Positions 22,245 to 33,615 of a DNA stretch of 64,000 bases are shown piece by piece. This DNA comes from Topomyia yanbarensis. Lineage: Eukaryota > Arthropoda > Insecta > Diptera > Culicidae. Below the pieces are notes generated by a model, which worked only from the letters and a program-made list of their open reading frames with translations, was not told where the DNA came from and searched no databases. The DNA lies in NCBI RefSeq assembly GCF_030247195.1, contig NC_080671.1, positions 210,303,945 to 210,367,944 of the forward strand, written 5' to 3'. The position numbers and the translations under genes were made by a program. Numbering within the stretch: the stretch's first letter is position 1; the number at the start of each line of letters is the position of its first letter.

Positions 22245-24545
22245 ACAATCAATAAGATTATTTTGACTCAAGAGCAATTCTTTAAAAGGCGTAAACATTT
22301 TTATGTGCATTAATTTCAAATTTTTTTTGTTCGATTACTGTATTTTATACAGCAAAACTTTCTGAGGACGAGTTTGAGAGAATGATTATTTATTTGCGAA
22401 AAAATATACACTGAAAAAAATTTTGCGTCATTTTTCACAAAAACAAAAATTTGTGTTAAAAATTCAAATTGTAAAAAAACCCATTTTTTCTCATTTTTTA
22501 TATTTTGTCAATGAAAACCTCAAGAGAAAAGAAACATTTTGAATGTGACTGTATGATGGAGAACTTATCGATAAAAGTTTTTCTAACAATAACTTTATAC
22601 ATGTTTTTAAATTTCATGCTAATTGACATACAAAACTGTAATTTTATTACAGAATATAATTCTAACTCTTATTTTAAATCAAAATGTTATTAACAAAAAT
22701 CTTCCCAAATGCGATAGTTTTCGAGATATTTGGAATTTTGTTCCAACAAAAACAGTTAATTCGCGTGATTATGTTTTTTAACGTTATTCGCGTTACCCAA
22801 TTATAAAATGACAAAAATCGAATGTTTATCGTTTTAAAAACGTAAAAGAATTTTTTTCAGTGTATTTGGATCATGGAGAAGCTTTCAATAAAAAAATTTC
22901 CTAACAACAACTTTTGGCATATGTTTATAATTCTTACTATTTGCAGTTAAAAATACAATTTTCTTTTTGAATGTGATTCTAAACGCTATTTAAATCAAAA
23001 TGCTAATAACAAAAATTTTCTGAAATGTAGTAGTTCTCGAGATATTTCAAATTTCGTTTTAATAACACAATTCTTTTGTTTTACTACGACCTTTTCAGAA
23101 GTTATTCGCGTTTCTCCATCAACAATAATAACTTTTTCAAAAGGCCCATAACATTTCCTGTAACTTTCTTTTCGACATCAAGATGATATAGAAAACCATT
23201 TGAAAGCTATACGAAAACAATCAAAATACTATTCAACCATAGGGTCTTATGATTAAACTAAATAGTTCGACCATATTTTGGTTGTGTTCGTATTGCTTTC
23301 AAATGGTTTACTATATCACCTTGATGTCAAAGAGAAAGTTACAGAAAATGTTATGGGCCTTTTGAAAAACTTATTATTGTTGATAAAGAAACGCGAATAA
23401 CTTCTGAAAAGGTCGTAAGAAAACAAAAGAATTGTGTTGTTAAAACGAAATTTGAAATATCTCGAGAACTACTACATTTTAGAAAATTTTTGTTATTAGC
23501 ATTTTGATTTAAAATAGCTTTTAAAACCAGGGATAGATCACTCTAGAAATGTATAACAAATTTTCATCAAATTAGTAAAAATGCATTTAATTTCCATTTT
23601 TGCATCAACTGTGCACTCCCTCGCAGAAAAGTTTGTTTAACAAACGTCCTACGCTGATTAACTTTGTTCGACGTTTTGTTGAATGTAGGGTTAGTTTTTT
23701 GTAGGGTTTTGACGTCTTACACGCAACGCAATACATTGCACGCAACGCAAAATACATTATGAATTTCTATTTTGATGGAAAGTAATGCATTTAATTTACC
23801 TGATTTTAAAAAATGTGCTCTGCTCCTAGGCTTAAAATCACATTCAAAAGAAAAATTGTATTTTTGACCGCAAATAGTATGCATTATAAAAATATGTCAA
23901 AAGTTGTTGTTAGGAAACTTTTTTTTTTTGAAGGCTTCTCCATGAAAAAGTTTGTTTTACGTCTTTAAAACGATAAACATTAGATTTTTGACATATTATG
24001 ATAGGGTAAAGCGAATAACTTTTAAAAAGGGCATAATCACACGAATTAACTGTTTTTGTTGGAACAAAATTCCAAATATCTCGAAAACTATCGCATTTTG
24101 GAAGATTTTTGTTAAATACATTTTGATTTAAAATAAGAGTTAGAATTCTATTCTGTAATAAAATTACAGTTTTGTATGTCAATTAGCATGAAATTTAAAA
24201 ACATGTATACAGTTATTGGTAGAAAAACTTTTTACCGATAAGTTCTCCATCATACAATCACATTCAAAATATTTCTTTTCTCTTTAGGTTTTTGTTTCAA
24301 AAATATAAAAAAATAGAAAAAATGGGTTTTTTTGCAATTTGAATTTTTAATACAAATTTTAGCTTTTGTGAAAAATGACATTTTTTCAGCGTATTTTTTT
24401 TCGCATATTAATATTCATTCCCTGAAACTCGTTCTCAGAAAGTTTTTCTGTATAAAATACAGTAATCGAACAAAACAATTTTGAAATTAATGCGCATACA
24501 AATGTTAAAATTGCTCTTGCATCAAAATATTGTAATTGGCAGAGA
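22245..24545. mobile_element. Large foldback element, ~2.3 kb
   Basis: Left arm 22245-23250 is the inverted counterpart of right arm 23275-24545. Landmarks: GTTCGATTACTGTATTTTAT (22330) vs ATAAAATACAGTAATCGAAC (24453); CAAAACTGTAATTTTATTAC (22633) vs its complement near 24160; GAGATATTTGGAATTTTGTTCC (22715) vs GGAACAAAATTCCAAATATC (24060). The right arm has about 300 extra bases (~23525-23830). The centre at ~23250 is short. No transposase is present. A one-arm relative lies at 12190-12745. Confidence 0.8.
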
Positions 24546-24784
24546 AAACAATGGATATTCATAAACCGAACACAACGTCAAAGTTTAATTCGAATCGACG
24601 ATGGTCATATTTTGTGGTCGGCCGGTTTCTCATGGAATCCCTCGTTGCAAGATGTACTTTTAGTACTAGGATTACACGGTGTCTTTGTCCAAACGCTTTA
24701 TTTAAAAAAAAAATCGGCATCTGCAAAACTTCCGAATTTGAAAGAATGGACTTTTTATTTTAAAGTTTTTTGATTGAAAACAAG

Positions 24785-25280
24785 CTTTTTACATTTCTTA
24801 CAAAAGAAATGTATAGGATTCGCTCAAACTTTGACAACTTTTTCCGAGGCCCGGAGGGCCGAGTCTCATATACCAATCGACTCAGCTCGACAAATTGAGA
24901 CAATGTCTGTATGTGTGTGTGTGTGTATGTGTGTATGTATGTATGTACAAAATGTCATGTAATTATCTCAGCAATGGCTGAACCGATCTTAATGAAATTA
25001 GTTTCAAATGAAAGGCCTAACATTGCCATTTGACACTATTATTTTTGATTTTCGATATGTTGTTTACTTTCTGAGATATGGGCGATTTTGTCAAAACACA
25101 GCAGGTTTTCTGCAAATAACTTTCAAACGATACAATTTTGTCCCACAAACAGCACATAAATAGAAAGCTTGTAAAAATACCTTTCTAACAAGCTATAGAT
25201 TGTCTAAATCCGTGCACGAGCGGCGGAGATATTAGACATTTTGTATTTTTAGTCCTCGCTTACCAATTTCCACTAATTAA
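24785..25280 (+). repeat. Interspersed repeat, family X, copy 4
   Basis: TTTTTACATTTCTTACAAAA, GAGGCCCGGAGGGCCGAGT, ATCGACTCAGCTCGACAAA, a TG/TATG microsatellite (24913-24945), then CTCAGCAATGGCTGAACCGA. Same order and orientation as copy 1 at 1065-1300, to which it is the closest relative. Confidence 0.65.
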
Positions 25281-25856
25281 AAATGAGATTGTTTCATACT
25301 TCATTCATTTTTTACTGGTGATTTAGGGGCAAAACTAAACCGATTTTGAATATCGGGGTATGAAAACACATCTACGTGATTCAAGGAATTCGATGTTGAG
25401 AACATTTTGTGAATTACCTTTATAATAAAAGAACTATTTCTCAAAAATCAATATATAAGTTCACTTCAAAGACAAAATAATGTGTTGATAAAGAAACAGT
25501 GAGTTCTAGTATTTATTCCTTGGATTAGGCATTGCGTTCAATCATGAGGTAAATGTTGGATGGTATATCAATACACAGATCAACAAGTAATTCACCTAGT
25601 AGTGAGATAAAAGATTTCTAATATAATTATACTTGTGGCGTCACCGAAAGCAACTGTATGTTTGAAGCCCAAAAATCTAGCGAAAATTTAGCTCTTTTGC
25701 AAGATTTAGGTTATACTGGTTATGGAGCAAAAATTACTACTTACATTATTTATGATAAGAATGTAAGAATCAATATATCATAATAATATACCTATAAAAA
25801 TAATGTCACTGCATTAACCATCATTTGCCATTCCTCACACGCCCCTCCCCCTCATC
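25281..25856. other. Unassigned AT-rich DNA
   Basis: No homology recognised. Confidence 0.3.
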
Positions 25857-25866
25857 ACTCTCTCTC

Positions 25867-25913
<47 letters not shown>

Positions 25914-25923
25914 GTCTCTCTTC
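25857..25923. repeat. CT microsatellite
   Basis: TCTC dinucleotide tract of about 65 bases with a few interruptions. The frame reading through it as Leu-Ser repeats (25825-26070) is not a gene. Confidence 0.95.
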
Positions 25924-26274
25924 TATCGCGACTATCTAGCTATTTATGTATCCATTTCTAAGTTGTGTGATAAGATCTTGTGCCAATCTGAAATATTTAT
26001 TAATTGTAATTGCGAAGGTTTGAGAAAACAAAACTATTTTTTGTCTGCTGCTACATCAACTCAACTTTAATTCAATTCTATTCAAAGCCTGTATCTACAC
26101 TATAATTAAGGGAATTCATGGCTATATCAGAAAAAATATTTGGCTTAACTGGGTAATATGAAAGTTTGGCGATGAAAATTTTCAAAAGAGACATTCCACG
26201 TGCGATATTTAAACTAATCGTATCTCTATTTAATTTTGAATGAAATATATGCTCAAAGACTGAAAGCTGAAGCC

Positions 26275-26690
26275 AGGATTTCGAAGACAAAATACCTGAG
26301 AGGAAGAGGTTCTAGAGACGACAATGTGAACCTCCCACCCGAGTTCGGATTGACGGTGACGAAATCGAGATGGTCGACGAATTCATGTATTTGGGCTCAC
26401 TGGTAACCGAAGACAATGATAACAGCAGAGAAATTCAGAGACGGATCTTGGCGGGAAATCGTGCCTGCTTTGGACTCCAGAGGACGCTCCGGTCGAACAA
26501 AATTCGCCGCCGCACGAAGTTGATTATCTTTAAGACGCTGATTAGATCGGTGGAACGACAAGTGTTGCGTACCATCTATGGTGGCGTGCAGATGGAAGAC
26601 GGAACGTTGCGCAGACGAATGAACCATGAGTTGTATCAGCTGCACATTCGTTGTATTGGTAAGAACTTTCATGAAAAATAACGGATCAAA
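26275..26690 (+). pseudogene. RTE-clade reverse transcriptase C-terminal remnant
   Basis: The frame from 26340 to 26681 reads RIDGDEIEMVDEFMYLGSLV, then NDNSREIQRRILAGNRACFG, then a Lys/Arg-rich KTLIRS, the usual order in the C-terminal part of RTE-like ORF2. After LIRS about 30 residues expected in the family (the block with the LYGSE..W motif) are missing, and the text resumes VERQVLRTIYGG..LRRRMNHELYQLH, so an internal in-frame deletion has occurred. Upstream similarity (SKTKYLRGRG) is in a different frame with stops. It is a dead fragment. Confidence 0.75.
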
Positions 26691-27390
26691 GACCAAAAAT
26701 ATCCACAAATTAGATCCAGGAAAAGAAGTCCCCAAAGTACCCACTCTCGGTGGGGGATGCAACTACAATGTGTCTTCTAACTTATCGTCGTCCATATTTG
26801 GATATACTGAGTAGTTTGAACCATTTCTTTTTCACAATATTGATCTGTATAGGACTTATTTATCCATATTTCCTGCACGAGAATTCCGAACGAAACAATA
26901 CAAACACGGCTTTTATGCAATCGACATAGCCTAGACATTTCACACTATTTACTTCAATGCAAATAAAAACTTTGAAATATCTACCTGTCTCATTCACGAA
27001 TCGCATTCTCCCTGTCGTTCTCTGTTCAAGGGGCTTGAAAGCTCATGTGACCTTGTCTCACTTTACTATATTCAATTGCGCGTTAAAATACTGGACCAGT
27101 AAATTCTGTTCTGCACATAAATCTTTTTTCGGGAATATGTGACCAAAAAGTAAACTTTGAATTCGTCAAGTAATGAAGCATGAAAATAAAAAGAAAAAAA
27201 CCAAAAAAAGATGGAAGCCGTAGAAAGTCCATTGCATATTTATTAGCCTTTTCTCAGATGGGATTTTCAAAAACATTTCAAAACTTTCTGATGCAATGGT
27301 TTTCAAATTCGTACAATCCGGTTTATTCATTTTCTTTATTCAAAAATGTGTTTGGCTTCAAATATATGACCATTTCATTTTAATTAATTA
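26691..27390. other. Unassigned AT-rich DNA
   Basis: Nothing recognised. Confidence 0.3.
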
Positions 27391-28140
27391 TTTCATTCCG
27401 CATATTTTTATTCGTTTTTTTCATCTGCGTTCATTTTACTTATTTTATTCGTTTCATTCTTTGGATTCACTCTGATCAGTTTATTCTTTTTGTGCATTTT
27501 ACTCATATCATTCATTGTTTTCATTGTATGCATTTTATTAATTTTTTCCAGTTAATTCATTTTGTTCAGTTTCTTCATTTTAATAATCTGACTACTTTTT
27601 CAGTTTTAATCATTTCATCCAAATAATTTATTTGATTCAATTTATTTCTTTATATTAATATATAACCTTTTACTGTTGTTCAATTTTTCATTTTAATCAA
27701 TGCATTTAATTCTGCTCATTTTCTTCTTTTTATTCATTTTATCACTTCAGCTCATTTTGTTTATTTGATTCGTTTGTTTTATTTATGCATTTCATTTATT
27801 TTTTACTTTATTCATTTTGTTTATCCATTCTTTTTATTCATTTGATCCATTTCATTAATTTGATTCATTGTATTTACTGGATGAATTAAATCAATTTGAT
27901 TCATTTAATTCATTTGATTCATTTCATTCATTTGATTCATTTGATTCATTTGGTTCATTTGGTTCATTTGATTCATTTAAATCATTTGATTTATCTCATT
28001 CATTTTATTCATATCTTTAATTTTATGCATTTCATGTTCAGTCATTCGTTTTATTTCATTCAATTTGTTAGTATGAGTCAATTTATTCTATTAATCTTAT
28101 AACTATTTCTAAATATAATCTTAATTTTTATGTAATAACC
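27391..28140. repeat. Degenerate T-rich repeat (TTCATTTGAT-like)
   Basis: About 750 bases composed of loose variants of TTCATTT, TTGATTCATT and TTTATTCATTT; the cleanest stretch is 27893-27985, where TTTGATTCA recurs nearly every 10 bases. One strand is almost free of G. The His-Leu-Ile repeat frame at 27896-28102 is a by-product. Confidence 0.8.
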
Positions 28141-28480
28141 TAATCTAATTTGATTCGTGTATTTGGATCAAAATTATAATGATTTCCATTAATTTTTCTA
28201 CTCATTTTATGAATTTAAAAACCTATTGTTTCATTTTTTGCTTTACTTTTTTATTTCGGTCGTTTTGTTGATTTCTATAATTTATTTAGTTTATTCGAGA
28301 TTTTATTCGTGCAAGACTAGAAACTGTTTTCATCCCACCTCTAATTGGGTGCCTACTTCTCGTGAGTTCTGCAAACTAATCCAATAGTGAAATGTGTAAG
28401 AAATGTCTCATCTCATTGCTAGGTGGATTAAATCGGTTTTTATGAAATTAATTCGCATTTTAAGTAATCACCAATTAGTA
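28141..28480. other. Unassigned AT-rich DNA
   Basis: Contains one TAGGTGGATTAAA motif (28420) as at family X borders. Confidence 0.3.
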
Positions 28481-28567
28481 CTATACTGCCGCTCTAAGCA
28501 TAATTGTCCCATGTATATAGGGAATCCCATAGAACATGGGACAAATATGCTTATAACGGCAGTATAG
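28481..28567. repeat. 87-bp hairpin
   Basis: CTATACTGCCGCTCTAAGCA.. at 28481 pairs with ..TGCTTATAACGGCAGTATAG ending 28567; arms about 34 bases, with the perfect inner block TGTCCCATG / CATGGGACA. The size and shape suit either a minimal MITE or a small-RNA precursor. Confidence 0.7.
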
Positions 28568-30731
28568 ACATTCAAAAAATACTAAAAGTGAGAATCTGAT
28601 GAACAATCTTATTATCTAAAACTTCGTAGAACGCTATAAATCGATATAAAATCACCCGAGAAAGTTATTAAAATTTTATCAGTTTTAAGGATTAAGAAGT
28701 CGATTAACAAGGACTTACTAAAAATTATTGTAATTGTTTTTGCAACTTTGGGTTGAGAATCCTGTTTGTCTTTATCAACATTAAAAGAAGGAGGATTGAA
28801 AAATAAAAAAACCTCTTCGAGTTTTGGATCCATTTTTGTTATCTTTTGGGGTAGATTTATTTCATCAGAATTTATAGATGCAGATTTTTGCTTGTCCTGA
28901 AATTTTATTTCCAAATCGAACACACTTCACACAATCTTAGAAAAAAAAAAACAAAACCATGTTTCATTATTTCCTTTAAGGGATCACTTCAATGTAAAAT
29001 AATGTGTTGACAGTGAAAATATTCTAGGAACACTGCTGGTTACTTTGATTGCTTTGACAACACATGCCAAACAAAAATCTAGCGTTTCATTTGAAAAAGT
29101 CGTTTTTCACAAATGTTTACAACATGCTCAACAACAAACTCGGTTTGCAAAAATAAGATTGTATCCTATAATTTGAGTACTGCGTAACTGGAACTAGTCA
29201 AAGCATCATTTGGTTCATTTACTATGATAGTGCCATTAGTTTTATATTAACCGTTTCGGATGTATACAAGGCAAGGTAACGGTACACAGAATAAATGGTT
29301 CGACAGGTACACACACAGAAACAGTAGAACTTCCCCTTCTGGATGATACAATCTTTATTTTATAACTATTTTAAAAGTTGGAATCATTATATATTGACTC
29401 GATTGCCGCGCACCCCATGCTAGTCGAAGATTTGTGCCCAGCCATGCCCCTAATAACATTCCTAATGGGAAGGGAAAGGGAGACAAAAGGAAGAAGAATG
29501 GAAAATGACAACACAATACAATCAACACAAAACAGTGAACAGCATGAATTCATCACTCGCGGAGGAATAATTAACCCTATTGATAAAGCCTATAGCTCTT
29601 TGCCACACTAGGTTAGTAACCATAGCATATCCTTCCTAGCTCCCTGTACAAAAGTTCGTCTATTATGGTGAACCAAAAATCCGTTTACGCAATTGCATTA
29701 CTGTAAAGCAATTACATATCAAATGATATGAAGTTCCGTAATCGAATTCACAAATATCATACAACTAATACTCAGCACACTGAATAGTAACAATGTGATA
29801 ATTGAGTTTACAATGTCCAGTCAGTGCTTTGACTACAATATTGCAACCGACAGAAAGATGAAGAGGAAATATCTGAAAAATAAAAGATCTTGTGATTTTG
29901 GTCCGTCGATATTGATTTTTTGTTCAATTTGCCATCGAGTGTACAGTAAAATATATTCGGATGAAACACTCATTGCTGTAGAGAGGAGGTGAGTTTTGCA
30001 CAGCCTCCGTTCTATTCAAATTATCATTTAGCTACTCAATTTTTAAATTTTTTTACCGTCATATATTTTAATTTAAAATAATTGTAACCATTTCTTGCTA
30101 TAAAAGATATTTGTAAAACTATGATAATGACCCTAAATCTAGTTGAAGATTGCTTATGATCAGATGTGATTTCGTTTCTTTTGTAATGCAATCAGAGCTG
30201 CAAATTTTCACCAGGTTGTTTTGAAATTGAAGGAAGAACAAATCTCAAATCATGCCCTACTATGTTCAATTCGCAGTTTTTCGTTTGCATCATTCATTCA
30301 AACAGCCGAGCTGTTCAATCATTTTCCATTCATTTTCGATGTCATTGACCCTGTGAATATCTATGTATTGGGATATTGACTAGGTTTTTCAAGCAAAACT
30401 ACTCGGAACATACTTCTTACTGTTCATGTAAGCTTCAAAACACAAGATATGTCAACATTTAACATGGGGGGGATTCAACCCCCCCCCCCATGATCGTTTT
30501 GAATTACTTTTAAAAATTGATTATCTTCCTGTCCAGGAAAATAAATATACTGCAAACCGTTTGGACACATAAAATGTCATTTGAGTTCGGTTACTTTAGA
30601 AACAAGTCAATGAAGAAACCAAGGACGAAACTTTGCGAGTGTGACTGGAAAGGGATGTATGTCAAGTTGGACGGCTTCTCTGAAGGATCGGTTAACGAAT
30701 GGCAACCCCCTAAGTTTACGCCGCTAAAACA
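28568..30731. other. Unassigned DNA
   Basis: No gene recognised. At 30463-30492 a run of seven G and a run of eleven C face each other around ATTCAA between CATG words, a GC-only hairpin. Confidence 0.35.
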
Positions 30732-32505
30732 ACAAAAATGATCCATAAAAAATTGAAAAACGATCCATAAAAAATTGTCCATGCTCCATAAAACAAAACT
30801 GAAAATCCATAAAACTGTGTGAATGATCCATAAAAAGGGTGATTTGATCCATAGATTATGTAAAATTGAACCATAAAATGGTCGCAAAAGAGCACTAAAA
30901 TTGTATTAAAAGAGCAACTAAAATCAACCAATGCCCCATAAAAATATTGCAAATGTTCCATAAAATGATACATTTTGCGCCATAAATTAACTGACATTGA
31001 TCCATTGAATATTAACAATGTACATTAAAACACGTCGATATGTTCCATAATATCAACAAAAATGTTCCACGGTATTACAAAATGGAGCAATAAAATGTTA
31101 GAAAAAGTTCCATAATTTTGATGAAAATGTTTGCTAAATAATTTTTTTTGGTCCATAGAAGATGTAAAAATGAACATTAGAAATGATTCATATATCGAAC
31201 GGTAAATTATGGTTCGTGGATATTTACAAAACGATCCATAAGAAAAGAAAATGTAAAAATCCATTAATATGTGCTTATGCACTACAAAAATTAAATTTAA
31301 TGAATTCATGCGAAATTTTTGCTATTCGAACTAATAATAAAATTTATTACATTTGGTTGTAATGTCAAACTACAACAAACAATGCATACATTATAGTTAA
31401 ACTTCAGCTTCCGTATCCCACTAGTCAGGTAACTGACCTTAGGTAACCTGAAATCATTATGGCAACTCTTTAAACGGCAGGGTATCTCTGATATTAGCGC
31501 GCTGAGAGTTATTAGAACACTGACACAGGCTGGCATGAGTCGCAAATACCAACTATCTGAAGCGAAAACGGACACTTTATACACGAACACTGACTAATGT
31601 GGCTACGCCACATCGCTTTCTAGTGCACTGTCCGACTTCGCTGCCGCTCAGTCGGCTTTTAACTAGCTATAGCCCCTATGTTTAAGTAAACCGGGCAAAC
31701 GAAAGGACCACAGGTTCGCTTGCAATTCCAGGTACGGGTTAATCAATGCCTCGTCCAACGGATCCTCAGCGGCTTTGCGCCGCTTCGGATCCTTGGCCTC
31801 GGATATGCGGCCAGGCCGCATCACACTAGCTCCCTGTATAAGCTCACTTGTTAAAACACTGTCACTGTTATGAGTATTATTAAGCACAACTTATATTTTC
31901 AGTTTACCATAAAACTTCGCATGAATTCATTAAATTTAATTTTTCTAGTGCATAAGCACATATTAATGGATTTTTACATTTTCTTTTCTTATGGATCGTT
32001 TTGTTAATATCCACGAACCATAATTTACCGTTCGATATATGAATCATTTCTAATGTTCATTTTTACATCTTCAATGGACCAAAAAAAATTATTTAGCAAA
32101 CATTTTCATCAAATTTATGGAACTTTTTCTAACATTTTATTGCTCCATTTTGTAATACCGTGGAACATTTTTGTCGATATTATGGAACATATCGACATGT
32201 TTTAATGTACATTGTTAATATTCTATGGATCAATGTCAGTTAATTTATGGCGCAAAATGTATCATTTTATGGAACATTTGCAATATTTTTATGGGGCATT
32301 GGTTGATTTTAATTGCTCTTTTATTACTATTTTAGTGCTTCTTTGCGACCATTTTATGGTTCAATTTATGTAAAATATCTATGGATCAAATCACCCTTTT
32401 TTATGGATCATTCACACTGTTTTATGGAATTTCAGTTTTGTTTTATGGAACATGGACAACTTTTTTATGGATCGTTTTACAATTCTTTATGGATTATTTT
32501 AAATA
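30732..32505. mobile_element. Foldback element with ATCCATAAAA subrepeats, ~1.8 kb
   Basis: Left arm 30732-31315 and right arm 31906-32505 are inverted copies. Each arm is built from many short units centred on CCATAAAA (left) or TTTTATGG (right), spaced about 20-35 bases. The inner ends pair through AATTAAATTTAATGAATTCA. Such long TIRs made of internal direct subrepeats are characteristic of Foldback-type elements (established for Drosophila FB). There is no transposase. Frames reading through the arms give Phe-Tyr-Gly-Ser repeats and are not genes. Confidence 0.8.
31316..31905. other. Hairpin-rich spacer of the foldback
   Basis: About 590 bases, higher in GC than the arms. Several perfect hairpins: ATGCGGCC-A-GGCCGCAT (31805-31821), GCGGC-TTTGC-GCCGC inside paired GGATCC sites (31758-31790), TGTGGC-TAC-GCCACA (31597-31611). 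Minus-strand frames at 31663-31887 and 31306-31590 have no recognised relative. It may be a solo LTR or other secondary insertion. Confidence 0.45.
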
Positions 32506-32509
32506 TTTT

Positions 32510-33569
32510 ATATGCAAAAGTATATTTTCCCGTTAACGTATCGACAAGCTTCGATATTAGCAAAAGTAGTGAGTAGACAGCAGATGTCGGTCAGAGGGAG
32601 GAAAAACACGAAGTTGGAGAAAATCGGGATATCGTAGTCTAGAAAATTACCGCAGATGATTATTCCGTTAGAGTGGCAGCGAAATGGATCGCGCAAATTG
32701 GCATCGGTACTGCCGCCAAAAAGTTCTCAGCACCAGCTAGCAGAAAAATAGGAACGACTAGCACCGAGAAGGATAAGAAACCCGGCGAAGGTGGTTGTAA
32801 ACAGATATAAATCCTTATGGTCGACACCCCCGGACCGGTTCATGTCTCAACAGGGTGCGATATTTGCAGCAAATCTGAGCAGGTGAGATATATCACGAAG
32901 GTTTGACAGCAAGTAAGGAAAAGTAGCTATGGATAAAAACATGACGATTCACACAAAACAAAATAAGCAAGAGCACAATCCTTACTAAAGCAGTACTTAT
33001 CAGTTGCCCTGGATGGATGAGGATTACGAGATACAAGAGGTTTAAGTTTAGTCGGTTGGCTTAACAACTACTACAAACCAATCCGAATCCACCACGAGCC
33101 AGCATTTAAGGCACAGTGGTCGGAAATGCCAAAAACGTCACTAGAGGCCAAATTATTGAATATATTCATAGGATATCTTTGGAGGAATTGTTCGTAAGAA
33201 TATTCCCCACAACCTGATAAAAATTAAATTAAGGCATGGCTTACTATGATTGAAATAGAAAAATTAACTTTTTTTACTGACGAGGTAGAAAGTTGGTGTC
33301 TTCGACAAAGTTTTTGGAATGCTCATAATGAAGAATTTTGTTGAACAACTTGAGCTTGTAGGGCTTAATGTTATCGATTTTTAAAGCGTTTGCTAAGGCA
33401 AACCTTTTAAATTTAGCTATTTAATATAGCTTTTTTCGCTGTGACTTTTTGGTGCAAACGATGTTTCAGACAAATGTTGAGGTATTAACACCACATAATA
33501 TTGTTGAAGACTGCATGTAAAAATTAAATTATTGTTAAAGACTGCATGTAAAAATATTGTTGAACACTG
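32510..33569. other. Unassigned DNA
   Basis: 32560-32830 has moderate GC and a broken, lysine-rich minor frame (KKFSAPASRK, TEKDKKPGEG), but no clear family. The rest is AT-rich. Confidence 0.3.
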
Positions 33570-33615
33570 CATATAAAAAATTTACCTGAAATCGGCGGCG
33601 CCGCGCACACCTCTT
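33570..33615. repeat. 46-bp direct repeat, left copy
   Basis: Starts CATATAAAAAATTTACCTGA and ends CGCACACCTCTT, with a GC-only core CGGCGGCGCCGCGC. Identical to 35481-35526. Confidence 0.9.

Noticed and set aside
25825..26070. Leu-Ser repeat frame
   Set aside because: Translation of a CT microsatellite.
27896..28102. His-Leu-Ile repeat protein
   Set aside because: Translation of the T-rich decamer field.
30591..32576. Several frames rich in Phe-Tyr-Gly-Ser
   Set aside because: They follow the CCATAAAA subrepeats of the foldback arms on both strands.
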